Below, piece by piece: positions 34,847-43,544 of a stretch of DNA of 64,000 bases. The notes beneath the pieces were generated by a model that saw only the letters and a program-made list of their open reading frames with translations, made no database searches and was not told where the DNA came from. Origin of the DNA: Sphaerisporangium sp040685555. Lineage in GTDB: Bacteria > Actinomycetota > Actinomycetes > Streptosporangiales > Streptosporangiaceae. The stretch's first letter is position 1. Each line of letters starts with the position of its first letter. The position numbers were made by a program, and so were the translations under genes. Location: positions 1-64,000 of the forward strand of contig NZ_JBFBIK010000017.1 of NCBI RefSeq assembly GCF_040685555.1, given 5' to 3'.

Positions 34847-35275
34847 CTACGAGTGGCGCATGGGGGACTCCACCAGCTCTGTCAAGACTCCTCCCACGTC
34901 TTTCGGATGAAGAAACGCGATTGAGGTGCCCATTGCTCCGTGGCGGGGGTGTTTGTCGATCAATCGCACCCCCGTGCCGCCGATCTGTTCGATCGCCTCG
35001 GTGACATCCGTCACCCCGTAGGCGACGTGGTGGAGGCCCTCCCCCCGTTTGGCGAGGAACTTCCCCACCGGGCTGTCGGAGCTGAGCGGCTCCAGCAGCT
35101 GGATGTAGGAGCCGCCTCCCTCGCCGTCCGCCACGTGCAGCATGGCTTCTTTCACCCCCTGCTCCTGGTTGACCTCCCGGCTGACGACGGTCACGCCGAA
35201 GGTCGCCTCGTAGAACGCGATCTTCTCCTCAAGATTCTCGCAGGCGATGCCCACATGGTCGATTCTCAGCAGCAT
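34847..35275 (-). CDS. mce: Methylmalonyl-CoA epimerase
   Basis: 142 aa, two VOC (glyoxalase-fold) modules. It interconverts (2S)- and (2R)-methylmalonyl-CoA on the propionyl-CoA to succinyl-CoA route. Metal ligands: His in RIDHVGIA, His in LHHVAYGV, and a Glu near the C-terminus in VLTELVE. Gggaggac before ATG 35275 fixes the start; the frame upstream overlaps the divergent thiolase gene. The cobalamin adenosyltransferase at 19681 would supply the cofactor of the next enzyme, methylmalonyl-CoA mutase. Confidence 0.93.
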   Translation of the reverse strand: MLLRIDHVGIACENLEEKIAFYEATFGVTVVSREVNQEQGVKEAMLHVADGEGGGSYIQLLEPLSSDSPVGKFLAKRGEGLHHVAYGVTDVTEAIEQIGGTGVRLIDKHPRHGAMGTSIAFLHPKDVGGVLTELVESPMRHS

Positions 35276-35399
35276 TGCGTGTCCTCCCTGCGCGTACGGC
35301 GGCCACCGCCGGCCCACTCCCGGGTGACCTCTCTGAGGGCGAGTGGTCCGTCGTAGGTATGGTGGCAAAGTCGCCGAAGACCCCATCATGGAGGCCCTG

Positions 35400-36617
35400 G
35401 TGTCCAGTTCTCCCGCCACCCCGTCCGGCATGTCGCGTTCCGTCATCGTGGCCGGGGCCCGCACGCCCATCGGCCGTTTGCTCGGCTCGCTGTCGGACCT
35501 GTCCGCCGTCGAGCTCGGCGGGCTCGCGATCAAGGCGGCCCTGGAGCGCTCCGGCGTGGCGCCCGAGCTCGTCCAGTACGTGATCATGGGTCAGGTGATC
35601 CAGGCGGGCGCCGGCCAGATCCCGTCGCGGCAGGCCGCGGTGAAGGCGGGCATCCCGATGAGCGTGCCGTCGCTCACCATCAACAAGGTCTGCCTGTCGG
35701 GCCTCGACGCCATCGCCCTGGCAGACCAGCTGATCCGCGCCGGCGAGTTCGACATCGTGGTCGCGGGCGGCATGGAGTCGATGACCAACGCCCCCCACCT
35801 GCTGCCCGGGCTGCGCAAGGGCGTGAAGTTCGGCGGGGCCGACATCCTCGACTCGATGGCCTTCGACGGGCTCACCGACGTGTTCGACCAGGTGTCGATG
35901 GGCGAGTCCACCGAGCGGCACAACACCCGCCTCGGCCTTGGGAGGGCGGAGCAGGACGCCTTCTCCGCCCGCTCGCACCAGCTCGCCGCCGCCGCGGTCA
36001 AGGACGGCAGGTTCGACGACGAGATCGTCCCGGTGTCGCTTCCGCAGCGCAAGGGCGACCCCATCGTGTTCTCCGCCGACGAGGGCATCCGTGGCGACAC
36101 CACCGTGGAGACGCTGAGCAGGTTGCGGCCGGCCTTCGCCAAGGACGGCACGATCACGGCGGGGTCGTCGTCCCAGATCTCCGACGGCGCCTGCGCGGTC
36201 GTGGTCATGTCCAGGGCCAAGGCCGAGGAGGTGGGCCTCACCTGGCTCGCCGAGATTGGGGCGCACGGCAACGTGGCGGGCCCGGACAACTCCCTGCAGT
36301 CCCAGCCTGCCAACGCCATCCTCCAGGCCCTCGGCAAGCAGGGCATGGGCGTGGAGGACCTCGACCTGGTCGAGATCAACGAGGCGTTCGCGGCGGTCGT
36401 GCTCCAGTCGTCCAAGGAGCTCGGGGTGCCGCAGGACAAGGTCAACGTCAACGGCGGGGGCATCGCGCTCGGCCATCCCATCGGCGTCTCGGGCGCGCGG
36501 ATCGTGCTGACGCTGGCCCACGAGCTCCGCCGCCGGGGCGGCGGCGTCGGCGCGGCGGGCCTGTGCGGCGGCGGCGGCCAGGGCGACGCCCTGATCATCA
36601 CCGTTCCCTCGTCCTGA
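35400..36617 (+). CDS. Acetyl-CoA C-acetyltransferase (thiolase)
   Basis: 405 aa. Acyl-enzyme Cys98 in INKVCLSGLDA, the His in NVNGGGIALGHPIGVSGAR, and the second Cys in GLCGGGGQGDA. It condenses two acetyl-CoA or cleaves 3-oxoacyl-CoA. GTG 35400 was chosen because ggagg lies five bases upstream; ATG 35388 and ATG 35430 are alternatives in frame. Divergent from mce, as in Streptomyces and Mycobacterium (Rv1323 fadA4). Confidence 0.93.
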   Translation: MSSSPATPSGMSRSVIVAGARTPIGRLLGSLSDLSAVELGGLAIKAALERSGVAPELVQYVIMGQVIQAGAGQIPSRQAAVKAGIPMSVPSLTINKVCLSGLDAIALADQLIRAGEFDIVVAGGMESMTNAPHLLPGLRKGVKFGGADILDSMAFDGLTDVFDQVSMGESTERHNTRLGLGRAEQDAFSARSHQLAAAAVKDGRFDDEIVPVSLPQRKGDPIVFSADEGIRGDTTVETLSRLRPAFAKDGTITAGSSSQISDGACAVVVMSRAKAEEVGLTWLAEIGAHGNVAGPDNSLQSQPANAILQALGKQGMGVEDLDLVEINEAFAAVVLQSSKELGVPQDKVNVNGGGIALGHPIGVSGARIVLTLAHELRRRGGGVGAAGLCGGGGQGDALIITVPSS

Positions 36618-36684
36618 TCCGAGCCGGTACGTCCCCGCCGGAGGTTCTGGCGGTGATGGGCGGAACTCCCTAGCATCGTTCATC

Positions 36685-38970
36685 GTGGCGGAACGGCCGG
36701 ATGACCGCGTGTGGCGGCGATTCACGGGCACGGCCTCGCCTCTGATCGACGGGGAGCCCTGCCCGGATGTCGGCGTATCCGTCGAGTGGGGCGACTCGCC
36801 GCTGTTCCTGCTCTCCTCGCCCGGCCAGGCTCCGGGCGGCCTGCTGTGGGTGGTCACCGGCGACGACGACGCGCGGGTCACGTTCGACGAGGGCGGCGTG
36901 ACGGTGGCTCTCGGGCCGCTGCACGCCCCCACGTCGCCACCGATCTGGTGGGCGGCCGTCGCGAGCCCGATGGGAGCCCGGTTCGACCTGCCGATCGAGG
37001 CCCGCACGGGCACGGCGCGGATGTCCGTACGGGGCGACCTCCTCTCCGGCACCGTGCGGTTCTCCGGGGTGCGGTTCGACGGCGGGCAGGTCCGCTACGA
37101 GGCGACGGTCACCGGCCGCCCGGCCGAGGACGCCGGGGTTCCACCGGCGCCGGAGGTGGCCGCGCGGGAGCCGCGCGGCGATCCGTCCTCGCCGATCAAC
37201 AGGCTCAACGCCCTCTCCAGGCGGATTTCGCGCGACTTCGCCGATGGACACCTAGGCGCGCTGGTCGGCCACCTGCGAGAGGCCGCCGCCCTCCGGCGCG
37301 AGCTGAGCGTCGGCGACGCCGTGACCGGGGCGTGGGGCCGTTTCCTGGCCGACGTGCGGGAGTCTCTCGCCCTCGACCGGCAAGTGCTGGCGTCCATCGC
37401 GACACTCGGTCACCTCGACGCCCTGATCGCGGCGGCGGACTCGGAGCTCGCGTCCGCCGCCGGGCTGGTCGGCCGCCTGGACCCGGCGCCGCACGGCCTG
37501 GCCGAGCTCGCCGCCTGCGTCGCCGAGGCGGCCGATCTGCTGGCCCGTACCCCCGCACGGCTGCGCGAGCTCGCCGACGGGTTCGCGGTGACCGTGGATG
37601 ACGTCGCCGTGGCGCTGACCGGCGCCGCCGCACGGCTGGAGCACTATCGCGACCACCTCGGCAGGCTCGACCCGGTCGGCCACGCGCGGCGTACCAGGGC
37701 GGGCAACATCGAGGCGATGGCGCGGATGGCCCGCTACGTCGAGCAGTGGCGAGCGCGCGTAGGGACCGACTGGGACCGGATCCTGATGATGGAGGAGGCC
37801 AAGTCCTTTCTGGGCGGCCTGGTCGGCGTCTTCCTGGAACTCGGTGACGGCGGGGCGGCCTTGGCCGCGTCCGAGATGGCCCGCGCCCGCGCGTTCGCCG
37901 ACCTGATGAGCGGCCGGCGGCAGGCGCCCGTGCTCACCCCGGCCCGGATGTCCGCGCTGCTTGGGGAGTACGGCGGGCCGGTCGTGGAGTACTTCCTGCA
38001 CGACGACCGGCTGATCGTCTTCGTGGCCGGCCCGGACGGCGCGATCGAGACGGCCGACCTGCGCGTGGACGGCGGCGCGCTGCTCGGGTGGATCGACGAG
38101 CTGCACCGCCATCTCAGGGACGAGGTGGTCGACCGCGCGCGGTCGCGTGAGCTGCTGCGCCTGCTCGGCGGCGTCCTTTGGGATCCGGTGGCCAGGTGGC
38201 TGCCCCGCGACCCCGAGACCGCAGTGGCGCTGGTGCCCCACGAGGAGCTGCTGCGCGTGCCGTTCCACGCGCTGGTCGGTGCCGAAGGACGTCACCTCGC
38301 CGAGCGCCACACCACGACGGTGCTGCCCGCCGCCTCGATCCTGCCCTCTTTGATGGCCCGGCGTACGAGCGCGCCGGCCGCGCCGCCGAGGTTGTGCGCG
38401 CTGGTCGACCCCGAGCCCATGCCCGGCGGGCTGGCGCCGCTGCCGCTCCTGCGCGAGCGCTTCGGCGTGGTCGGCGACCTGTTCACCGGCGCCGAGGTCC
38501 ACGTGGGCCCCGCCGCGACGCGGAACGCCATGGTCGAGGGCGCGGCCGCACGGCCCTCGGTGCTCTGCCTGGCCACCCACGCCCGAGCACTGCCCGACGA
38601 TCCCATGGCGTCCTTCGTCGCGCTGGCCTCCGGTGAGCTCAGGGCCGACGCCGTACACGGGCTCGACCTGCCCGCGCGGCTGGTCGTCCTCGCTGCCTGC
38701 GAGACCGGCGCGGGACGGGTGACCGGCGACGGGGTCATCGGCCTGAGCCGGGCCTTCCTCGCGGCCGGACCGCTCGCCGTGCTCATGACGCTGTGGCCGG
38801 TGCGCGAGCGCGACAGCCTCCGCGTGCTGCGGCGCTTCCACGAGCTGCACCTGAACGGCGGGCTCGGCACCGCCCAGGCCCTGCGGGCGGCGCACTGCTC
38901 GCTGCTCGCCGGCCGCTCCGGCGACCCGCAGGGCTGGGCGGCCTTCACGCTGTTCGGCCTGCCCGACTGA
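36685..38970 (+). CDS. CHAT-domain (caspase-fold) protease
   Basis: 761 aa. Residues 1-160 look beta-rich and match nothing I recognise. Residues ~165-450 are helical, without clear TPR consensus. The C-terminal ~290 residues are a CHAT peptidase: catalytic His632 in LCLATHARALPDDP and Cys672 in LVVLAACETGAGRVTGDG, with the end helix GDPQGWAAFTLFG. CHAT proteases act in bacterial conflict and regulated-death systems when paired with a sensor. GTG 36685 has no ribosome site, but a tagcat box 8 bases upstream would fit leaderless transcription. The next gene, 20 bases downstream, encodes a cyclase-fold protein. The target protein is unknown. Confidence 0.9.
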   Translation: MAERPDDRVWRRFTGTASPLIDGEPCPDVGVSVEWGDSPLFLLSSPGQAPGGLLWVVTGDDDARVTFDEGGVTVALGPLHAPTSPPIWWAAVASPMGARFDLPIEARTGTARMSVRGDLLSGTVRFSGVRFDGGQVRYEATVTGRPAEDAGVPPAPEVAAREPRGDPSSPINRLNALSRRISRDFADGHLGALVGHLREAAALRRELSVGDAVTGAWGRFLADVRESLALDRQVLASIATLGHLDALIAAADSELASAAGLVGRLDPAPHGLAELAACVAEAADLLARTPARLRELADGFAVTVDDVAVALTGAAARLEHYRDHLGRLDPVGHARRTRAGNIEAMARMARYVEQWRARVGTDWDRILMMEEAKSFLGGLVGVFLELGDGGAALAASEMARARAFADLMSGRRQAPVLTPARMSALLGEYGGPVVEYFLHDDRLIVFVAGPDGAIETADLRVDGGALLGWIDELHRHLRDEVVDRARSRELLRLLGGVLWDPVARWLPRDPETAVALVPHEELLRVPFHALVGAEGRHLAERHTTTVLPAASILPSLMARRTSAPAAPPRLCALVDPEPMPGGLAPLPLLRERFGVVGDLFTGAEVHVGPAATRNAMVEGAAARPSVLCLATHARALPDDPMASFVALASGELRADAVHGLDLPARLVVLAACETGAGRVTGDGVIGLSRAFLAAGPLAVLMTLWPVRERDSLRVLRRFHELHLNGGLGTAQALRAAHCSLLAGRSGDPQGWAAFTLFGLPD

Positions 38971-38990
38971 CCCGTTCTTGGAGGTATCGA

Positions 38991-40202
38991 GTGATCGACC
39001 CCGGCTACGCGATCGAGGCACGAGTCGACCTGGTCGCCGAGGAGACCCTCCAGGGCGCGGGTACGCGGTTCACCCGTGAGGCGGGGGCCGTGCTCGGCCG
39101 TCCCATGGTCGTCGCCGTACGGCCCGCAGACCTGCCGCCCGAGGTGGCGGCGGCGCGCGGCGCCGGGGGCTGGTCCTACACGCAGGTGCTGTTCCCCTTC
39201 GACCTGGAGGAGGCGGCTCCCGGACTCGGCTACGTCGAGGCCGTCTTCGAGGTCGCCCTGGACGACCGTGACGTGGTCGCGCGGCAGCTCACCGCCGTCC
39301 GCTACGACGACCCCTCGGCTCTCGGCGCCCTGACCACGTTCGGGGACGGCCGAGGCGACTTCCGCTGGCGGATCCGCCCCCAGCCCGGCGCGTCCCTCGT
39401 CGAGGGGAGCCGGGTGGCCAGAGTGCTGCTGGAGGTGCCCCGGGGCACCACGTCGCTCACCGGGACGATCGGGGTGTCGGCGAGGCTCGCCGACACCGAG
39501 CTGGGCGTCGACGTTCCCGTCACGACCCAGGAGCCCGTGCCGTTCGTGCTCAGCCTGCCGGACGACACGTTCTCCGCGCCCTCCCCGCCGGGTCCTGTGG
39601 CCCGCGAGGAGCCCGTGCGCCACGGTGCCAGGCGCATGTGCGTCACGGTCGACGTCGAGGGATACAGCAAACGCGACGCGACCGAGCAGGGGAGGGTGCA
39701 GGCCGTCCTGGTGCGGGTGCTCGACCTGGCCCTGTCCGCCGCGCAGGTCGCCGCGTGCGAGTACGACCGCCAGGCGCAGGGCGACGGCCACCTGATCGTC
39801 ATGCCCCCGGGCATCGACGAGCCGAGGGTGATCCGCCGCTGCCTGCGCGAGCTGGCGAGCGAGCTGGCCGAGGCCAACCGCCATGTGCGGCCCGAGTACG
39901 CGGTGCGGGTGCGTGTCGCGCTGGACGAGGACATGGTCTACCCGGAGGTCAACGGGTTCGGCGGCGACGGCGTGGTACGGGCGCACCGGCTGCGCGACTG
40001 CGCGGAGGCCAAGGCGGCCCTGGCAGGCGCTCCGGGCCACCACATCGTGATCGTCTCGGAAGGGCTCTACCTCAGCTCGGTGAGGACGGCCTTCTCGGGC
40101 GACCCCGGCTGGCGCTTCGAGCGGACCGTCGCCAGGGTCCCCGACAAGGACTTCTCCGAACCCTGCTGGATCCACGTGCCGGTGGGTCAGGGAGCGGTGT
40201 AG
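38991..40202 (+). CDS. Protein with class III nucleotide-cyclase-like domain
   Basis: 403 aa. Residues 1-190 are beta-rich with no family recognised (YVEAVFEVALDDRDVVARQL and similar). The C-terminal ~190 residues resemble a class III cyclase fold. Asp221 in CVTVDVEGYSKRD and Asp265 in QGDGHLIVMP sit where the two metal-binding aspartates belong, 44 residues apart. The transition-state motif VNxAxR appears as VVRAHRL, so the catalytic Asn is replaced and the Arg kept. It could be an atypical cyclase or a nucleotide sensor. GTG 38991 behind ggaggtatcga. It is 20 bases after the CHAT gene, and its 3' end overlaps the convergent metallopeptidase gene by 16 bases. Confidence 0.75.
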   Translation: MIDPGYAIEARVDLVAEETLQGAGTRFTREAGAVLGRPMVVAVRPADLPPEVAAARGAGGWSYTQVLFPFDLEEAAPGLGYVEAVFEVALDDRDVVARQLTAVRYDDPSALGALTTFGDGRGDFRWRIRPQPGASLVEGSRVARVLLEVPRGTTSLTGTIGVSARLADTELGVDVPVTTQEPVPFVLSLPDDTFSAPSPPGPVAREEPVRHGARRMCVTVDVEGYSKRDATEQGRVQAVLVRVLDLALSAAQVAACEYDRQAQGDGHLIVMPPGIDEPRVIRRCLRELASELAEANRHVRPEYAVRVRVALDEDMVYPEVNGFGGDGVVRAHRLRDCAEAKAALAGAPGHHIVIVSEGLYLSSVRTAFSGDPGWRFERTVARVPDKDFSEPCWIHVPVGQGAV

Positions 40203-42469
40203 ACGTCCAGCGGGGCGGTGAGCGTCAGGGTGGGGGCCGACATGAGGGCGGTGAGGTCCGAGGCGTCCACCTTGGGAGCCCACTCGGCGTTCATGACGGC
40301 CGGTCTCCGGCCGAGGTCCACGTCACCGCCGATCTCGGTGGTCACGGTCGTGCCCCGCAGGTCCAGCTGGACGGCCAGCCAGAAGGTGACTCTGTTCCCC
40401 TCCCGTAGCCACTGGCCCGCGCCCGGCCTCAGGTCTGGACGGCTCGCCACGGTGGAGAAGGACAGCCGCCCGTCCTTCTCGGCCCGCCAGACGCCGCTTC
40501 CGAGCCAGCCGGCGGCAATGCCCTTCCACTCGGATGACCCCGACTGCTGGGTGAGCGGGGTGAAGGCGGTGATCCGCATCTCGACGGGGAGCGGCCGGTC
40601 GCCCCACGGGCGGTCGTCGACCAGGCCGGTCCGTTCGGGTGCCGGTGCCGCCGCCGTGGGGAGGGGGGTGCTCGTGGCGGCGGGGACGGCCCCCGCGACC
40701 GTCCCCGTCGTCAGGCCCCCCGTGACCAGGGCCCCCGGGATGAGAGCCGACAGCAGATAGGGCGCGAAGCGTTGCCGTACGGCGCGCACGGACGTCCACA
40801 CGCGCATCCACAGCGGCGCGAGAAGCGGCCAGTTGACCAGCAACACGATCATCTCGAACAGCGTCGCCCGCGCGGATGCCAGATCGGCCCGCAGGTCGCG
40901 CGCCACCATGCCGAGCGCGTCGCCGAACGAGTAGCCGGTCAGCAGGTACGCGAGCAGCTCGAAGACCGCTATGGCGCCGACCCGCACGACGACCGCCGCC
41001 GGCCACAGGGCGGCGAGGACGGCCGTGCCGCCCGGGCGTGGGACGGTGGCCCACAGCCGCAGCCGGAGGGGCGGGTGGGTGAGCCCGTCCAGGAGCCTTC
41101 CTGTCAGGCGCCGGCTCCGGACAGGGCCGAGGGCGCGGCGCAGCGCGTCCGGTCCCGCCTCGTGCAGCGCGAAACGGTCGGCGCTGAGCTCGGCGACCCA
41201 GAGACCCGCCACCGGCAGGATCAGCCCGATCGGGATCGCGGCCGCGTCGTGGAGCAGGGACGCGAGCAACGCGGACCTCTCCGACGCCCCGGCGAGCAGC
41301 GAGAACGCGAACACCACCACCACCAGGGCGAGGAGGATCAGGCTCCACACCCTGACGAACCACCCGAACGGGCCGGCGAGGCCGACGATCAGATGGTCGC
41401 CCTGCCGCAGGTGGGCGACCTCATGGAGCAGCACGGCCTGAGCCGCCTCCCGATCGTCATGCCACAGGCGCAGTAAGGGGGGATAGACGGCGATACGCGC
41501 CTCCCGCCAGCCGGTGGGGTACACGCGGGCCATCCGATCGTGGCGCTCGCCGAGCCGCAGCTCGATCGCGGAGGCGTACCGCCGTACGAACGCGGACATC
41601 TCCTCGATCACCGGATCGCCGCTCGGCTCCAGGTGGTGCCGCCGCTCGGCCCAGCGCCCGCGCGCGCCGGGGAACAGGACGCCCGCGATGCCGGCGAGCA
41701 GGAGAGCGGCGGGGAAGAACTCCAGCAGGCCCGCGCCTGTGAGGAGGGCGACGGCCGCCTGCCGCGCACCGGAGGCCAGGGCCCCGGCCAGCGCGGTCAT
41801 GCCGCCGGCGTCGGCCTGGAAGCTCTCCACGAGCCCCGGTACAGATGGGGCGGTGACTCCGAGGAAATAGAACCAGAGCCAGGGAGGCAGCATCCATCCG
41901 GTGGTGTCGCCACCGATGGCGGGCAGGTGCTCGGACGGCGGGTCGCCGCGCAGTGGCCCGGCGGGAGGGCTGCCCGCGAGCGCACGGAGGAACACCTCGA
42001 TCTCGGGCACGTCGCGATCCTGCTGGAAGACCAGCTTGAGCGTGTCGTAGGTGAGCTCCCGCGCCCGGTCGGGGGCGACCCCGTGGGCGCGAAGGCGGTC
42101 GCCGAACGCGCCGATCACCCGATCGAGCTTCGGTTCGGCCGTGCTCTCCTCCTGCGGCGCGCTCCCCGTGATCCCGCGCATGACGAGAAGCGCCAGCAGA
42201 TCGGCCAGCGGGTGGCCGTAGGCGAGGCCGAGCAGGTGGTCGGCCAGGTAGCGCAGCCCATCCAGGACGACCGGCAGCTCACCCGGTCCGAGGCCCGCGC
42301 CGAATCCTCCGGGCTCGGAGCCTTTCGCCGCCCGCAGCAGGTCGCGGCGGCGCCTGCCTCCCGCGATGTAGGCGGCGCCGACCCGCTCGGCGGACGTGGT
42401 CTCGGCGGGGGTGACCCGCTGGGCGATGCGCCGCGACCAGACGGCGACGGTGTCCGGGGAGCCTGCCAT
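40187..42469 (-). CDS. M48-type membrane zinc metallopeptidase with N-terminal helical domain
   Basis: 760 aa. Zinc motif HEVAH at residues 349-353 and the downstream ligand/Asp in ELSADRFAL define an M48 (Ste24/HtpX-like) peptidase. At least eight hydrophobic segments surround it, so the active site is at the membrane. Residues 1-180 are a soluble helical domain. The last ~170 residues, after a Thr/Ala/Pro linker, form a probable extracytoplasmic beta domain. It is convergent with the cyclase-like gene. Whether it belongs functionally to the CHAT pair is inference from proximity. ATG 42469 chosen; the ribosome site is not obvious. Confidence 0.85.
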   Translation of the reverse strand: MAGSPDTVAVWSRRIAQRVTPAETTSAERVGAAYIAGGRRRRDLLRAAKGSEPGGFGAGLGPGELPVVLDGLRYLADHLLGLAYGHPLADLLALLVMRGITGSAPQEESTAEPKLDRVIGAFGDRLRAHGVAPDRARELTYDTLKLVFQQDRDVPEIEVFLRALAGSPPAGPLRGDPPSEHLPAIGGDTTGWMLPPWLWFYFLGVTAPSVPGLVESFQADAGGMTALAGALASGARQAAVALLTGAGLLEFFPAALLLAGIAGVLFPGARGRWAERRHHLEPSGDPVIEEMSAFVRRYASAIELRLGERHDRMARVYPTGWREARIAVYPPLLRLWHDDREAAQAVLLHEVAHLRQGDHLIVGLAGPFGWFVRVWSLILLALVVVVFAFSLLAGASERSALLASLLHDAAAIPIGLILPVAGLWVAELSADRFALHEAGPDALRRALGPVRSRRLTGRLLDGLTHPPLRLRLWATVPRPGGTAVLAALWPAAVVVRVGAIAVFELLAYLLTGYSFGDALGMVARDLRADLASARATLFEMIVLLVNWPLLAPLWMRVWTSVRAVRQRFAPYLLSALIPGALVTGGLTTGTVAGAVPAATSTPLPTAAAPAPERTGLVDDRPWGDRPLPVEMRITAFTPLTQQSGSSEWKGIAAGWLGSGVWRAEKDGRLSFSTVASRPDLRPGAGQWLREGNRVTFWLAVQLDLRGTTVTTEIGGDVDLGRRPAVMNAEWAPKVDASDLTALMSAPTLTLTAPLDVYTAP

Positions 42470-42568
42470 GTCCGTTACCGGAGGTCGCCCGCGAGGGGCG
42501 TGGTCGCCGGGAGGGCATCGCGTACGCGGCGGGCCGCCCCGGCGATCGGAGCGGCGCGCCGCGCGAGG

Positions 42569-43186
42569 TCAGGCCGAGAAGTCGACACGGAAGGCATAGA
42601 AACCCTCGTTCGTCGCGCCGGTCAGCGTCAGACGGGCCCCGCTGCTTCCGATCGTGCCGCTGATGCGGGTGCCGGTCTGGAGCGCGTAGACCATGGGGAT
42701 GGTCCCGAGGCCGGAACGGCAGGGAATCAGATCCTGCTGGCCGAAGAAGGTGTTGTAGGTCGTGGCCTTGTCGGTGTGCGAGGCCACAAGGCGTCCGGAG
42801 AACCTGCCGCTGCCGCTGTACGAGCTGGTCCAGTAGTTGAGCAGCACTCCCGGGGGCTTGGCCACCGCCGCCGAACCGACCTGGAACGATCCGGTCGCGC
42901 CGATGGATCCGACGTAGAACAGCCACGTGAAGGGATTGCGCTCGACGTATCCGCCGTACGTCTTGCGCGGGCCGGTGCTGAACTGTGCGCTGGTCCGGTA
43001 GGAGGTGCGGCCGGTCAGCCGGCGGCCGCCGCCGTTGCCGCAGTAGTCGTAACTCTCCAGGATCACGGTGGCCCTGCCTCGGAAGACCTTCGCGGTGGAG
43101 GCCTTCGCGGCCGAAGCGGGGGCGACCAGCGCCGTCACGAGACTCAGCGCGATCAGCGCGCCTAAGGTGATCAGCCTTTTCTTCAT
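42569..43186 (-). CDS. Secreted hypothetical protein
   Basis: 205 aa. Signal peptide: KKR, a hydrophobic core (LITLGALIALSLVTALV) and a cleavage site near ASAAKA. The mature part is Ser/Thr/Gly/Tyr-rich and beta-predicted, with two cysteines (YDYCGNGG and LIPCRSG) that may form a disulfide. Family not recognised. Tctggaggacaccg before ATG 43186 is a strong ribosome site. Confidence 0.8.
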   Translation of the reverse strand: MKKRLITLGALIALSLVTALVAPASAAKASTAKVFRGRATVILESYDYCGNGGGRRLTGRTSYRTSAQFSTGPRKTYGGYVERNPFTWLFYVGSIGATGSFQVGSAAVAKPPGVLLNYWTSSYSGSGRFSGRLVASHTDKATTYNTFFGQQDLIPCRSGLGTIPMVYALQTGTRISGTIGSSGARLTLTGATNEGFYAFRVDFSA

Positions 43187-43540
43187 CGGTGTCCTCCAGA
43201 GCAGGAGCGGAGCACGAGCGCACGGCGATGATGTCAGCTCTGGAACGGTTCAACCCCATCAAATGATTGGATTTCCGTGGCCGGATTTCGGTGGGTGGCG
43301 GTGGCCTTCCGGAACCACGTTGGACCGGATTTTTCACGACTCAGAGGAGCGTGCGGGTCTTTACAGAGACTTGTCAATATGTGAGGGACGTCGCCGTGCG
43401 CGGCAGTCGTCGGGCCGACGCTCGGTGAAACGGGCCGCACGTGGGGATCAACCGCTTGTCTTCCGGCCGTCAAGGGCGGCCGTCAATGGGCTATTGACGG
43501 CCGGGGCCGGTTGTTTTATCTTCCTCTGGAAATTAAAACG
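43187..43540. other. Intergenic region with the promoter side of the broken rhamnosidase gene
   Basis: 354 bp without a gene. The left part must hold the promoter of the secreted protein (minus strand). The right part holds the repeat cluster, promoter and operator described separately. Confidence 0.5.
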
Positions 43541-43544
43541 TTTT
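43465..43544 (+). promoter_or_regulatory. Promoter with repeat cluster and LacI-type operator
   Basis: ggccgtcaa occurs at 43465-43473 and 43478-43486 and inverted (ttgacggcc) at 43494-43502, giving a perfect 9-bp inverted repeat plus an extra direct copy. The inverted half contains a -35 box ttgacg (43494-43499) with a 17-bp spacer to tatctt (43517-43522). Downstream, aaaacgtttt (43535-43544) is a palindrome typical of LacI-family operators of sugar genes. The coding start expected after it is missing. Confidence 0.6.
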
